This document shows, piece after piece, positions 24,251-33,500 of a stretch of DNA of 35,330 bases. A model generated the notes under the pieces. That model was not told the DNA's origin. It saw nothing but the letters and a program-made list of their open reading frames with translations, and searched no databases. This DNA comes from a bacterium (GTDB lineage: Bacteria; SZUA-182; SZUA-191; JAJRXT01). Location: NCBI GenBank assembly GCA_024277675.1, contig JAJRUS010000020.1:1-35330 (forward strand). The letters are read 5' to 3'. Every line of letters starts with the position of its first letter. Position 1 is the first letter of the stretch. The position numbers and the translations under genes were made by a program.

Positions 24251-25293
24251 CAGACTTCCTTAAGCAAATGGGCAATTATGCGGCGCATATCGATACCGGC
24301 CGGACATTCTTTTATACAACGACCACAGCCGGTACAACCCAGTACCTGATTATTGGTAATAAGATAGCTGAATTTGTGGCTTAAGCGGTTACGGTAGCGC
24401 TGAAACTTGGCTAAGCGTGGATTATGTCCGCTGGCCTCTAAGGTATAGCCTGGGAACATACAGGCATCCCAGCAGCGCAGCCGTTCACCGCACATCCCTT
24501 GTGCTTCATCAGCCATGTTAAAACAATAACAGGTAGGGCAGATAAAGGTACAGATACCGCAGCTTATACAGGCTCTGGTAGCCTCTTTCCAGTGCGGGCT
24601 TTCAAATACCTTTAGCATTTTGTCGGCCGTTACCGGTAATGATTCCAGCTTAAAAGGGGCCTCCAGGCTCTTACAAGCGGACTTTTTGGCCTGTTCCACC
24701 ACCTTTAATATTTTTTCTTCCGGCATACCGAACAGATCTTCATCTATCAGCTCGGCCCCTTTGGGGGTGATGGCTTCCACCACATACTCATGATCTATCC
24801 TGGTCAACAGCAGGTCGGCCCCCGGCGACTCCACCGGACTGCCGCCTACCGCCGTACAGAAACAGGTAGTCTCCGGTTGTTGGCAGGCCAGGGCCACAAT
24901 CAGGCACTCGCTATGCCGGGCCTTAAAATAGGGGTCATGATAGCCGCTCCCGGTAAATACATGTTTAAAAAAGTTGATTCCGGCTACATCACAGGGCGGG
25001 ATACCCCAGATGACGGTTTTTAAGTGGGGTTCGACCCCTTCCAGGGACAAATCAGTCTGCTCCGGATTATCCGGATCCTTTTTATAGCAATATTTAAGCA
25101 TACACTCCGACTGGGGAAACAGCACCCCTTTGGCCGAGAGCTGGGGTATGCGTTCCAGCGTAAAGCCCGCCTCCGGCTGATATGGCGAAAGCAGAGAGAT
25201 ACCCTCCCGCTCCTGGGACGCCCACAGCTGATACTTCTGGCTTATGCGATTGAGCCAGTCGGCTAATTTATCCTGAGTTATCGATTTTGGCAT
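24250..25293 (-). CDS. flxB: FlxB, [4Fe-4S] electron-transfer subunit
   Basis: A 347-residue iron-sulfur protein similar to sulfhydrogenase beta subunits and AsrA. Seen: GIPPCDVAGINFF (a conserved non-cluster segment, about 84-96), CISCGICTFICPTCYCF (about 225-241) and CTGCGRCIKECPAG (about 322-335). ATG 25293 has AAGGA 7 nt upstream; the 11 codons before it are not needed. It ends in TGA overlapping flxA by one base. It is expected to relay electrons between FlxA and the HdrA/FlxD module. Confidence 0.85.
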   Translation of the reverse strand: MPKSITQDKLADWLNRISQKYQLWASQEREGISLLSPYQPEAGFTLERIPQLSAKGVLFPQSECMLKYCYKKDPDNPEQTDLSLEGVEPHLKTVIWGIPPCDVAGINFFKHVFTGSGYHDPYFKARHSECLIVALACQQPETTCFCTAVGGSPVESPGADLLLTRIDHEYVVEAITPKGAELIDEDLFGMPEEKILKVVEQAKKSACKSLEAPFKLESLPVTADKMLKVFESPHWKEATRACISCGICTFICPTCYCFNMADEAQGMCGERLRCWDACMFPGYTLEASGHNPRLAKFQRYRNRLSHKFSYLITNNQVLGCTGCGRCIKECPAGIDMRRIIAHLLKEV

Positions 25294-25309
25294 GATTAGT
25301 CCTTGTAAA

Positions 25310-25393
25310 GCAATGTCAAAATTCAAAGTTCAAATTAAATCCAAATAATAAATGTCAAAATTTTTGTCATTTGAGCTTTGTCATTTGTCATTC
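25310..25393. repeat. AT-rich TGTCAAA/TTTGTCAT-type spacer repeat
   Basis: Between flxC and flxB lies a stretch rich in AATGTCAAAATTC, AAATGTCAAAATTT and TTTGTCATTTGTCATTCC words, with plus- and minus-strand copies of the same heptamer. It lacks coding capacity. Spacers of this wording recur in many uncultured bacterial genomes (recalled, not searched). Confidence 0.5.
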
Positions 25394-25394
25394 C

Positions 25395-26366
25395 CTAACT
25401 TATCTTCTCTTCTTCCAACTGAAAACTCATAAGCGGCGGCTTTTCGCCTTCCCTGGTGCCGGCGCGCCAGTTAAACAATTCAAATAGTTCCTGGTTCATT
25501 TTCATCGGCAGCAGGTTTATGGGTATATTCATCGGGCATACTCTGGCGCATTCCCCACAGTCGGTGCAGCGCCCGGCCAGATGGAAGGCCCGGATAAGGT
25601 GAAACCAGCGGTTACTCTGAGCATCCACCCTTTCTTTTGTCCAGTGGGGCACCCGGGTATCCAGCAGGCATTGATTCTGGCAGTAGCATAGCGGACAGAC
25701 ATTGCGACAAGCCTTACAGCGAATACAGCGGGCAAATTGCTTATCCCAGAATTCAGCCCGCGCAGAGAGGCCCATTTGCTCTAATTGGGATACCTGCGTG
25801 AAGGGTTCAATGTCTTTGGTCAACTCTCTTTTTTCGCCCATGAATTCATCATAAATCAAGGTATTCGGATGCTGGCAGGCTTTGCATTTATCATATAACA
25901 GTTCGCTCACATCAGCCGAAACCTCAGCCTGGTTGGTAAAGACCATGATGGTCTGCTCATCCAGCTCCACCCGGTTTACCTTGTTTATGTCAATCCGGCC
26001 CTGAAGTTTGGTTACATCTATCATCCCCCAGCAGGGAAGCCCTATAATAACCAGTTTCCGGCGGTCGATAATTCCCTCCTGTAACAATTGCACCACCGAG
26101 CGGGAATCGCAACCCTTGAGCAATATACCGATTTTCTCATCAGCCTCGAACAGGAAGCCCGGCGGGTACTTATGGGGCGGCAGGTAAGTCGCCAGGTTAT
26201 GGACGCAAAAACGATTCCACTGTAACCGGTCTATATCTTCGGTTTTCCGAATAAAAACCGGGGCTACCCGCAGCGGATCAAACCCGGCTCCGTAGCCGAT
26301 AAAACAAGTTACCTTGGGCAATACCCCGGCTACTTTTTCTTTAAGTTCATTTAATAACTCGCTCAA
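25395..26366 (-). CDS. flxC: FlxC, [4Fe-4S] electron-transfer subunit (FrhB/FdhB-like)
   Basis: A 323-residue iron-sulfur protein. Seen: GYGAGFDPLRVAPVF near the N-terminus, KGCDSRSVVQLLQEG (about 84-98), LPCWGMID, CKACQHPN, CIRCKACRNVCPLCYCQNQC (about 213-232) and CTDCGECARVCPMNI (about 268-282). The pattern is that of F420-hydrogenase beta / formate dehydrogenase beta-like subunits found next to HdrA. TTG at 26366 is the start, with GGAGAGG upstream. A 17-bp inverted repeat separates it from flxD. Confidence 0.83.
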   Translation of the reverse strand: MSELLNELKEKVAGVLPKVTCFIGYGAGFDPLRVAPVFIRKTEDIDRLQWNRFCVHNLATYLPPHKYPPGFLFEADEKIGILLKGCDSRSVVQLLQEGIIDRRKLVIIGLPCWGMIDVTKLQGRIDINKVNRVELDEQTIMVFTNQAEVSADVSELLYDKCKACQHPNTLIYDEFMGEKRELTKDIEPFTQVSQLEQMGLSARAEFWDKQFARCIRCKACRNVCPLCYCQNQCLLDTRVPHWTKERVDAQSNRWFHLIRAFHLAGRCTDCGECARVCPMNIPINLLPMKMNQELFELFNWRAGTREGEKPPLMSFQLEEEKIS

Positions 26367-26377
26367 CTTACCTCTCC

Positions 26378-26413
26378 TTTGAGGAAAACTTTTTAAAAAA
26401 AGTTTTCCTCAAA
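26378..26413. repeat. Long perfect inverted repeat between flxD and flxC
   Basis: TTTGAGGAAAACTTTTT (26378-26394) and AAAAAGTTTTCCTCAAA (26397-26413) form a 17-bp perfect hairpin with a 2-nt loop. It begins 6 nt after the flxD stop codon and ends just before the flxC ribosome-binding site. The flxD tail also has related words (AAAAACTTTT), so the element may extend into the coding end. Confidence 0.75.
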
Positions 26414-26419
26414 CTCCTT

Positions 26420-26896
26420 TCAAAAACTTTTATCTTCAGAGCTAGAAACATTGTCTTCATTACTAAAAGAGGCTTTGCCTCCTTCAGAAGGGTATCCCTC
26501 AAGTGTTTGGTTTAATTCCCGTACCTGTTGGGTGAATTCTTCTACAATCGTCTGCCAGCGCGCACCCTCTGAAGCGGATACCCACACATAACGCAGGCGT
26601 TTCGGCTCAATCCCTACAAAGGGTAAAAAGCGGTGCAATAACTCCAGTTTCCGCCGGGCATAGAGGTTTCCCTCGCGGTAATGGCAGTCACCGGGATGGC
26701 AGCCGGAGATCAACACCCCATCGGCGCCGTCCATCAAAGCCTTTAGCGGCAAGAGCGGATTTATCCTGCCGGTACAGGGCAGGCGGACAATGCGTACACT
26801 GGCCGGCTGTTTCATGCGGCTGGTACCGGCCATATCAGCCCCGGCATAGGAGCACCAATGGCATAGAAAGCCTATTATACGGGGTTCTGGCTGCAT
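26420..26896 (-). CDS. flxD: FlxD/MvhD-like electron-transfer subunit
   Basis: A 158-residue protein of the MvhD family, which passes electrons between the input module and HdrA via a 2Fe-2S cluster. Seen: GFLCHWCSYAGADMAG (about 9-24), VRIVRLPCTGRINP (about 35-48), and VLISGCHPGDCHYREGN (about 61-77). The family normally ends about residue 130; the last 25 residues here are rich in Ser, Gly and Asp and run into the repeat-like DNA at 26420-26450. Overlaps hdrA by 22 nt, with GGAGGG before its ATG. Confidence 0.88.
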   Translation of the reverse strand: MQPEPRIIGFLCHWCSYAGADMAGTSRMKQPASVRIVRLPCTGRINPLLPLKALMDGADGVLISGCHPGDCHYREGNLYARRKLELLHRFLPFVGIEPKRLRYVWVSASEGARWQTIVEEFTQQVRELNQTLEGYPSEGGKASFSNEDNVSSSEDKSF

Positions 26897-28842
26897 AGAC
26901 CCTCCATTTGGGATATCAGCTGATCATCGGTAAAGCCGCTAAGGGCTATAGCCGCCGGCGGGCAGATGGCGCTGCACAGCCCGCAGCCTTGACACAGGGC
27001 CGGATTTACCCGGGCTACCTTGCTGCCGTCTCGTAACACCTGTTCCTCAATAGCCGAGAATGGACAAACATCGAGGCAACGAAAGCAGCCCACACACCGA
27101 CGTATATTAACTTCGGCTACCAGCGGGCTGGTTTCCAGCTTATCGTGACTGATTAAGCCCAGCACCTTACTGGCGGCGCTGCTGGCCTGGGCTACGGTCA
27201 GCGGAATATCTTTAGGGGACTGACAGGCGCCGGCGATAAAAATTCCGGGAGTGCTGGACTCCACCGGCCGTAATTTGGGATGACTCTCGGTTAAAAAGCC
27301 GTATTCATCATGCGAAATATTCAGCTTCTTAGCCAGCGCTATAGTACTTGCGGTACCGGTAATCCCCACCGCCAGCACCACCAGGTCAGCCTCCAGTTCC
27401 ACCGGCTGCCCCAACAGGGTGTCGGCCCCCTGCAGTACCAGCCGCCCATTGCGTTCAAAAACCTTGGATACCCGCCCGCGTACGTAGTTGGCCCCGTATT
27501 TTTCCTGTGCCCGCTGAACAAATTCTTCATACATTTTACTATAAGCCCGAATATCCATATAAAAGATATACACCCGGGAATTGGGTAAATGCTCGCGAGT
27601 CAGCATGGCATACTTGGCACTATACATACAGCAGACGCTGGAACAATAGGGTCGGCCGTGAGCCGCATCCCGTGAACCCACGCAGGCGATAATGGCGATT
27701 ACTTCGGGTTCTTTCCCATCTGAGGGCCTTCTTATGTGACCCCCGGTGGGGCCGCTGGCTGAGAGTATTCGCTCGTATTGCAGGCTGGTGATTACATCCT
27801 TGTATTTACCATGCCCATATTCCCCATAGACTGTCCAATCCATCAACTCATAACCGGTGGCGACGATAATAGCCCCGAACTCTTCCTCCAGTACCTCATC
27901 CTGCTGCTCAAAAGCGATAGCGTCGGTGGGACAAATCTTTTGACATAAGCCGCACTTTTTCTTTAGCACATAGGTACAAATGCTTTTATCGATTACCGGT
28001 ATATGGGGTACCGCCTGGGGGAAAGGGATATAAACCGCTCCCCGCTTATCCAGACCCAGGTTAAATTCAGCGGGGGCCTTTATGGGACACTTCAGGGTGC
28101 AGGCGCCGCAGCCGGTGCACTTTTCCATATCGACCAGGCGGGCTTTTTTCCGAATCTGCACCTTAAAATTACCCACAAAACCAGATACCTGTTCCACCTC
28201 CGAATAGGTATGCAGCGTAATATTCGGATGGGTAGCCAGTTCTACCATTTTAGGGGTCAGGATACAGGCCGAGCAATCCAGGGTGGGAAAAACCTTATCC
28301 ATGCGGGCCATGTTTCCACCGATAGTGGGTGTTCTTTCTACCAGCACCACCTCATGACCGCTATCGGCAACATCCAGCGCAGCCTGAATACCGGCAATGC
28401 CTCCCCCGATTACCAGCGTACGTTTATTTACGTCCACCTTGGAAGAGAGTAATGGTTGTAACCGGGCGACCTTGCCCACCGCCATATCGATTAAGTCAAT
28501 GGCCTTGCGGGTAGCCGCCTCTCGATCTTCATGCACCCAGGAACATTGCTCCCGTAAATTGGCGAGTTCCAGTAAATAGGGGTTTAAACCGGCTTGAACC
28601 AGCACGCGTTGGAAGGTGGCTTCATGTACCCGGGGCGAACAGGCGCCGATTACTACCCGGTTTAAGCCCTTTTCCCGAATGCACTTCTGGATAAGTAGTT
28701 GCCCCGGCTCAGAGCAGGCATGGTGGATGGTATGGGCGCATACTACCCCCGGCAGCCTAAGCGCATGCCGGGCTACCAGCTCCACACCCACGGCGGCCGA
28801 AATATTATTACCGCAATGGCAGATAAATACCCCGATTTTCAT
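26875..28842 (-). CDS. hdrA: HdrA, FAD-dependent bifurcating subunit
   Basis: A 655-residue flavin and iron-sulfur protein, expected to split electron pairs from NADH. Seen: N-terminal domain ending near residue 130 with IGACSPRVHEATFQ; FAD site VIGGGIAGIQAALD (144-157); conserved FPTLDCSACILTPKM with Cys190/193; clusters CTGCGACTLKCP (242-252), CGLCQKICP (297-304), CVGCFRCLDVCP and CQGCGLCSAICP in the last 80 residues. No selenocysteine or fused partner is seen. It overlaps flxD by 22 nt and is separated from hdrB by a hairpin-rich spacer of 128 nt. The activity is inferred from the family. Confidence 0.92.
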   Translation of the reverse strand: MKIGVFICHCGNNISAAVGVELVARHALRLPGVVCAHTIHHACSEPGQLLIQKCIREKGLNRVVIGACSPRVHEATFQRVLVQAGLNPYLLELANLREQCSWVHEDREAATRKAIDLIDMAVGKVARLQPLLSSKVDVNKRTLVIGGGIAGIQAALDVADSGHEVVLVERTPTIGGNMARMDKVFPTLDCSACILTPKMVELATHPNITLHTYSEVEQVSGFVGNFKVQIRKKARLVDMEKCTGCGACTLKCPIKAPAEFNLGLDKRGAVYIPFPQAVPHIPVIDKSICTYVLKKKCGLCQKICPTDAIAFEQQDEVLEEEFGAIIVATGYELMDWTVYGEYGHGKYKDVITSLQYERILSASGPTGGHIRRPSDGKEPEVIAIIACVGSRDAAHGRPYCSSVCCMYSAKYAMLTREHLPNSRVYIFYMDIRAYSKMYEEFVQRAQEKYGANYVRGRVSKVFERNGRLVLQGADTLLGQPVELEADLVVLAVGITGTASTIALAKKLNISHDEYGFLTESHPKLRPVESSTPGIFIAGACQSPKDIPLTVAQASSAASKVLGLISHDKLETSPLVAEVNIRRCVGCFRCLDVCPFSAIEEQVLRDGSKVARVNPALCQGCGLCSAICPPAAIALSGFTDDQLISQMEGLCSQNPV

Positions 28843-28896
28843 CTTATTCCTGCTTCAGGAAGTTATATAAAACACATTTGCCTGAAATACAAGCCT

Positions 28897-28980
28897 CCGC
28901 TACTGTCCGATAGGACAGCAGCAGGCGGTGTTTAGCACAATGGCTGCCACATAATATAAAAACTTCCAGGCTACGCCTGG
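28897..28980 (-). terminator. Hairpin pair between hdrB and hdrA, one terminator-like
   Basis: Minus strand: CCAGGC-GTA-GCCTGG (28966-28980) overlaps the hdrB stop codon and is followed by AAG and TTTTT (28958-28962). Further on, CTGTCC-TATC-GGACAG (28903-28918) forms a second stem. The 12-bp word GGACAGTAGCGG inside hdrB (28995-29006) is repeated in inverted orientation at 28897-28908. This may partly uncouple hdrA-flx from hdrCB. Confidence 0.55.
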
Positions 28981-29849
28981 TTTATTCCTGCCTTGGACAG
29001 TAGCGGCCCGGCAGCTACCATATGCTTGTCTATGCCCAACTCCTTAGGGCTTGCGCCAAAGGCCAATCCCATTACTTGCGTAAAATAAAGAATAGGCAGC
29101 TTAAACTTACTGCCGCAATATTTGTTGATTTGCGCCTGCCTCAGATCCAAATTGGCGTGACACAAAGGGCAGGCCACCGCCACCGCTTCCGCCCCGGCAA
29201 GCTTAGCCATCTGTAGTATATCCCCGCTTAGTTTCAGTTGGATATCGGGATTGCTTACAGCCAGTACCGCCCCACAACACTGCACCTTATAGTCCCAGGG
29301 CAACATCTGCACCCCCGCCGCCGTCAATAAGTCATCCATCGAACTGGGGTTTTCCGGGTCATCAAACTGCACCAGTTTTGGGGGACGCACCAGCAGGCAG
29401 CCATAATAAGCTACTACTTTTAATTCTCCGAGGTCGACCTTGACCTGCGCCTTCAGGGTTTCAGGCGCTAGCTGCGACAGCAGTTCTACCAGGGAGAAGA
29501 CTTTTCCTTCGGCATTACAATCCAGCTTGAGTTCGTTTTTAAATTTTTCTTTAAGCTGGGGATCATTTTTCAAGGCGGTTTGGGCGAATTTTAACCCGCT
29601 ATAACAGGCTGGGCAGGGGGCTACTACGCTGCCTAAGCCCAGTGTTGTGGCGATACTTAGATTCCGGGCGCTTAAAGCGCAAGCCAGCTTATGCTGCGTA
29701 TGATGGGCGGCATGCGCCCCACAGCAAGACCAATCGGGCAACTCTACCAACTCTATGCCCAGCTTTCGACACACATACCGGCTTGATTGATCATATTCTA
29801 AAGCGCTGTGCTCCAGCGAACAACCCGGGAAATATCCCAGTTTTGACAT
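28971..29849 (-). CDS. hdrB: HdrB, heterodisulfide-reductase-type catalytic subunit
   Basis: A 292-residue protein with two CCG domains that hold the noncubane [4Fe-4S] cluster used for disulfide reduction. Seen: PGCSLEHSALEYDQSS (about 8-23), WSCCGAHAAHH (about 40-50), CPACYSGL (about 81-88), then AYYGCLLVRPP (about 147-157), VQCCGAVLA (about 188-196) and CPLCHANLDLRQ (about 232-243). GAGG lies 7 nt before ATG. In bacteria the partner is often DsrC or another thiol protein, but no such gene is in view. It begins 15 nt after hdrC. Confidence 0.92.
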   Translation of the reverse strand: MSKLGYFPGCSLEHSALEYDQSSRYVCRKLGIELVELPDWSCCGAHAAHHTQHKLACALSARNLSIATTLGLGSVVAPCPACYSGLKFAQTALKNDPQLKEKFKNELKLDCNAEGKVFSLVELLSQLAPETLKAQVKVDLGELKVVAYYGCLLVRPPKLVQFDDPENPSSMDDLLTAAGVQMLPWDYKVQCCGAVLAVSNPDIQLKLSGDILQMAKLAGAEAVAVACPLCHANLDLRQAQINKYCGSKFKLPILYFTQVMGLAFGASPKELGIDKHMVAAGPLLSKAGINQA

Positions 29850-29864
29850 TGACTTGCCTCAGCA

Positions 29865-30419
29865 TCAAGATTGCGAAGATTTAAATATTTGCGCCAGTTT
29901 TTCCAGGTCGTTAATACTTTCAGGGGTAAATTTGAGCTTCCCCTTTTTAAGCAACGGCCACAAAAGCTCCAGGTCTTTAACGGGTTGTAAGGTTAATAAA
30001 TTGAAGCGGGCCAGGGTACCCATTTCATATAACTTGCCGTGCTGCTTTATGGCATCTAAAAATAACTTCTCGAATAGTTTTATGGGTTGCTTCCGGGCTT
30101 GCGTCACACCCTCTTTAATGGCCAACTCCCTTAAACTATCCATAATATGAGCCAGGTCAACTTCCTTGGGACAACGGGCGGTGCAGGTAACACATGACAG
30201 GCACAGCCAGATGGTAGCTGAGGCCAGCACCGGTTCCTTGATTCCCAGTTGCAGCATACGCATAATTTTATGGGGTGGAAACTCTGTCGAATGGGCGATA
30301 GGGCAACCGGCGGTACACTTGCCGCACTGATAGCAGTTATTTAATTTCTGACCGCTATTCTGCTCTATCTGCTTAATAAATTGATCATCAACTTGATTCA
30401 GCTTCAGGGTGCGGTTCAT
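29865..30419 (-). CDS. hdrC: HdrC, [4Fe-4S] subunit
   Basis: A 184-residue iron-sulfur protein with two classic clusters, CYQCGKCTAGCP (Cys29, 32, 35, 39) and CLSCVTCTARCP (Cys73, 76, 79, 83), which feeds electrons to HdrB. The C-terminus is helical. It is the first gene of the hdr-flx operon. The ATG at 30419 has no good ribosome-binding site, so a TTG start at 30434 cannot be ruled out. Minus-strand TTGACA near 30508 is a possible -35 but the -10 is unclear. Confidence 0.9.
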   Translation of the reverse strand: MNRTLKLNQVDDQFIKQIEQNSGQKLNNCYQCGKCTAGCPIAHSTEFPPHKIMRMLQLGIKEPVLASATIWLCLSCVTCTARCPKEVDLAHIMDSLRELAIKEGVTQARKQPIKLFEKLFLDAIKQHGKLYEMGTLARFNLLTLQPVKDLELLWPLLKKGKLKFTPESINDLEKLAQIFKSSQS

Positions 30420-30574
30420 GTTATTTCGTTTCAAGGATTAGCTAAAAACTATTAACATAAAAGATAAGCGCTCTATATGTTTTATTCCAAAAACCAAAAT
30501 AATTACGTGTCAACAAAATCAACCAGTTAGCAACCACTCAGAGCAAGTATACCAGAGATTTGTTTTAAGTCAAC

Positions 30575-30597
30575 TAAAAAACCAGGCGCCGCCTGGA
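30575..30597 (-). terminator. Intrinsic terminator of smc
   Basis: Minus strand: CCAGGC (30591-30596), loop GGC, GCCTGG (30582-30587), then TTTTTT (30576-30581). It lies immediately after the smc stop codon (30598-30600). The stem resembles that after hdrB. Confidence 0.8.
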
Positions 30598-33500
30598 TTA
30601 ATTGGGAAGCTTGCCGGCCCCATTACCGTTGCCATTGAACCTGACTGAGACTATTTTGGATACGCCCGGGGTTTCCATGGTAATACCGTACATCATATCA
30701 GCCACTTCCATGGTTCTTTTGTTATGGGTTATAAGCACAAACTGGGAATATTCAGTAAATTCACGCAGCATCTTTAATAAGCGCCCGACATTGAGATCAT
30801 CCAAAGCGGCATCGACCTCATCCAGGAAGCATATCGGACTGGGTTTGATTAAGTATATGGCAAACAGGAAGGCAATGGCGGTAAGCGCCCTTTCCCCGCC
30901 GGAGAGCAGATTCAGGTGCTGAAACTTCTTGCCCGGTGGTTGCACCAATATCTCCACCCCGGCTTCCAGCAAGCTCAAGCCTTCCTCTAAACGTAATTCC
31001 GCTTTGCCGCCCTCGAACAGCCGGGCGTATACCTTGGCAAATTGTTCATTTACCGCTTCAAAGGTTTGTTTAAACTTTTCTCTGGTAGTGGCGTTGATGC
31101 CGGTAATCACTTTATTCAGCGAATCTATTGATTGCAGTGAATCCTCTTTCTGGGTGTTAAGGAATTCATAGCGTTCCTGTAAGAGCTTGTATTCTTCGAT
31201 GGCGGTTAAATTTACATCTCCCATGGCCGCCAGCCGGCTGCATAATTTGTCATGCTGCCCGGACCACTGTTCTGGGTCAGCGTCGGTTTGCTTTATTTTT
31301 TCCAGCGCTTGTTCGAGAGTCAATGGGAATTGTTGGGTGATCTGTCCGGCCAGTTGATCGAGTCGCAACCGGGCCTTGGCAGCTTCCAGCTCAACCTGGG
31401 CAAGCTGTTGCTGCGATTCATCCAGCTTTCGTTTCTGCTGTTTATATTGTTGCTCAATCAGGGCTAATTGGGCGGCTTGTGCTTGATATGCTTGATCCTT
31501 TTGATGGCAAACTTTTTTAAGCTCATTATTTTCAAGCGCCAATTTAGACAGCGCCGTTTGGGTCCGGGTAATTTCAGCTTCCAGTTGCTGCCGGCGTTGG
31601 TGATACTTCTCCAGCTGGAGATTTCTGTCTTCTAGCCGCAGCGCCAGCTTATTTATGCTTTCCTTAAGTCGCTCGATATCCAGTTGGGCGCCCTTTTTTT
31701 TCTCTTCCAGCGAAGCCAGATTTACCCGATACTGGACAACCTTCCGGCTTAGTGATTGCATCTCTTGCTCTGAAGCGGCCAGTTGTTGTTTTAACTGATC
31801 GATAGCGGCTTGTTTAGACCGTTCTTCGATTTGCAATTGAGACAATTCCTGTTTAAGTTTGCCTGTCTCTACCAGAATTTCCTCCAATTCCAGCTTTAGT
31901 TGATCGCTTTCTGAGCCTATGGTAGCTAACTGTTTCCGGATGCGGGTCAGTTCATATTGTTGTTGCTCGGCGTCCTTCTGCTGATGCATTAATTCGAATT
32001 CGGTCCGGTGCAGGCGGTTTTGCCGGTCATCCTGAGCCTTACTTAAGCCCGCAATGTGTCGTAGCCGATCCTCAACGCTTCGGGCTAGCTCCTTATGTTG
32101 CTTATTTAAACCGGCTACCTCAACTTGAAGCTCTTCTATGCAGCGATTCCGGGCCAATATACCATGACCGCCGGCTTCGGTTCCGCCGCCGGAAATAATA
32201 CCCTCAGGCTCCAACACCTCACCGGCCAGGCTGGTCATGGTCCAGCCAGCCGCTTTCCCGGAGAATAGTTTTTCGGCAGTAATCAGGTCATCCACCACTA
32301 GCACGTTCCCCAATATAGATTCCAGCACTTCAGCATATTCGGCGGCATAATCAACCAACTCCAGCGCGGGGCCGATGATACCCGGCCGGCCAGCTAACCC
32401 ATTAAGCGCGGTCTTCTTTTTGTTCAGGCTGTCCTTTAATATGAAACTGGTACGGCCCCCTTTATGCTGTTTCAGATATTCAATGGCTTTATGTGCTCCG
32501 GCCAGATCGTCTGCCACTATATAGCCCAGCCGATGATTTAAGGCGGCTTCGATGGCGGTTTCATATTTGGCTTTGGTTTTGATCAACTGCCCGACGGCCT
32601 GATGAACGCCGGTCAAACCTGACCCAGGCGACTCCCTGGCCTGCATCAGGGTGCGCACCCCGGCCTCAAAGCCTTCCAGATTCTGATTTAACTCCCGGAG
32701 TGAATACAGCTTGGAAGATTTCAGCCCTAATTCTTCCAGCAACCGGCCAAGTTGTTCCTCTTCCTGTTTTAGTAGTTGTGAGGCTGCCGTTAGTTCCGTT
32801 TGCAGGTTCTGTCCCTGTTGTTGTAGTTGATTATGCTGCTGCCGGGTGTCCCGAATAGAAGCCTCCAGGCTGCTGATCTTTTGCTGAACATTCACTTCCT
32901 CCGCCAGCGCCTGCTTGATTTCAGCCGCTAACCTGTGCTGCTTTTTGGTAATTTCCCGTTCCCTGGCTTCCAGGGATGAAAACATATTCCGAAGGCGCGC
33001 CCCGCCGGCGGCTAAGTCGATCATGCCGGCTTTTTCCCGCTCCAGCGCTTGCTGTTTCTGGTTATGCCCGGCTGCCTGCTGTTTAAGCAGTAGCTCTTCT
33101 GATTCAAGCTTGGCTTGTTTAGCCTGAAGCTCCTGTTCATAAGCTTCGAGTTTTATCCGTTGGTCGGCTAATTGCTGTTCGGTGGATTTTTGCTCATGGG
33201 CTGTTTGCTCAATTTCATTCTGAGCCGCCGCCTGCTGCTCATCCAGCGTACCGACGGTTTCCTTCAGGTGGCTTATCCGATCTTCACTGCGCCGGGCCTG
33301 TAGCTCTTGTTCGTAAACCTGTTGCTTTAGCGTAGATAACTCTGTCTGCCATTGTATAATAACCAGCCGCAACTCCTCTAAGTTAGCCTCTGAGCTGCCC
33401 AGTTGGATAGCTTGAGCGGCTTCCTGCTCCCGCAACCCTTGTGATTGGGCGGTTATTTCCTGCCAGTTTTGTTTTAACTCAAGATATTCATAGCCGGCCA

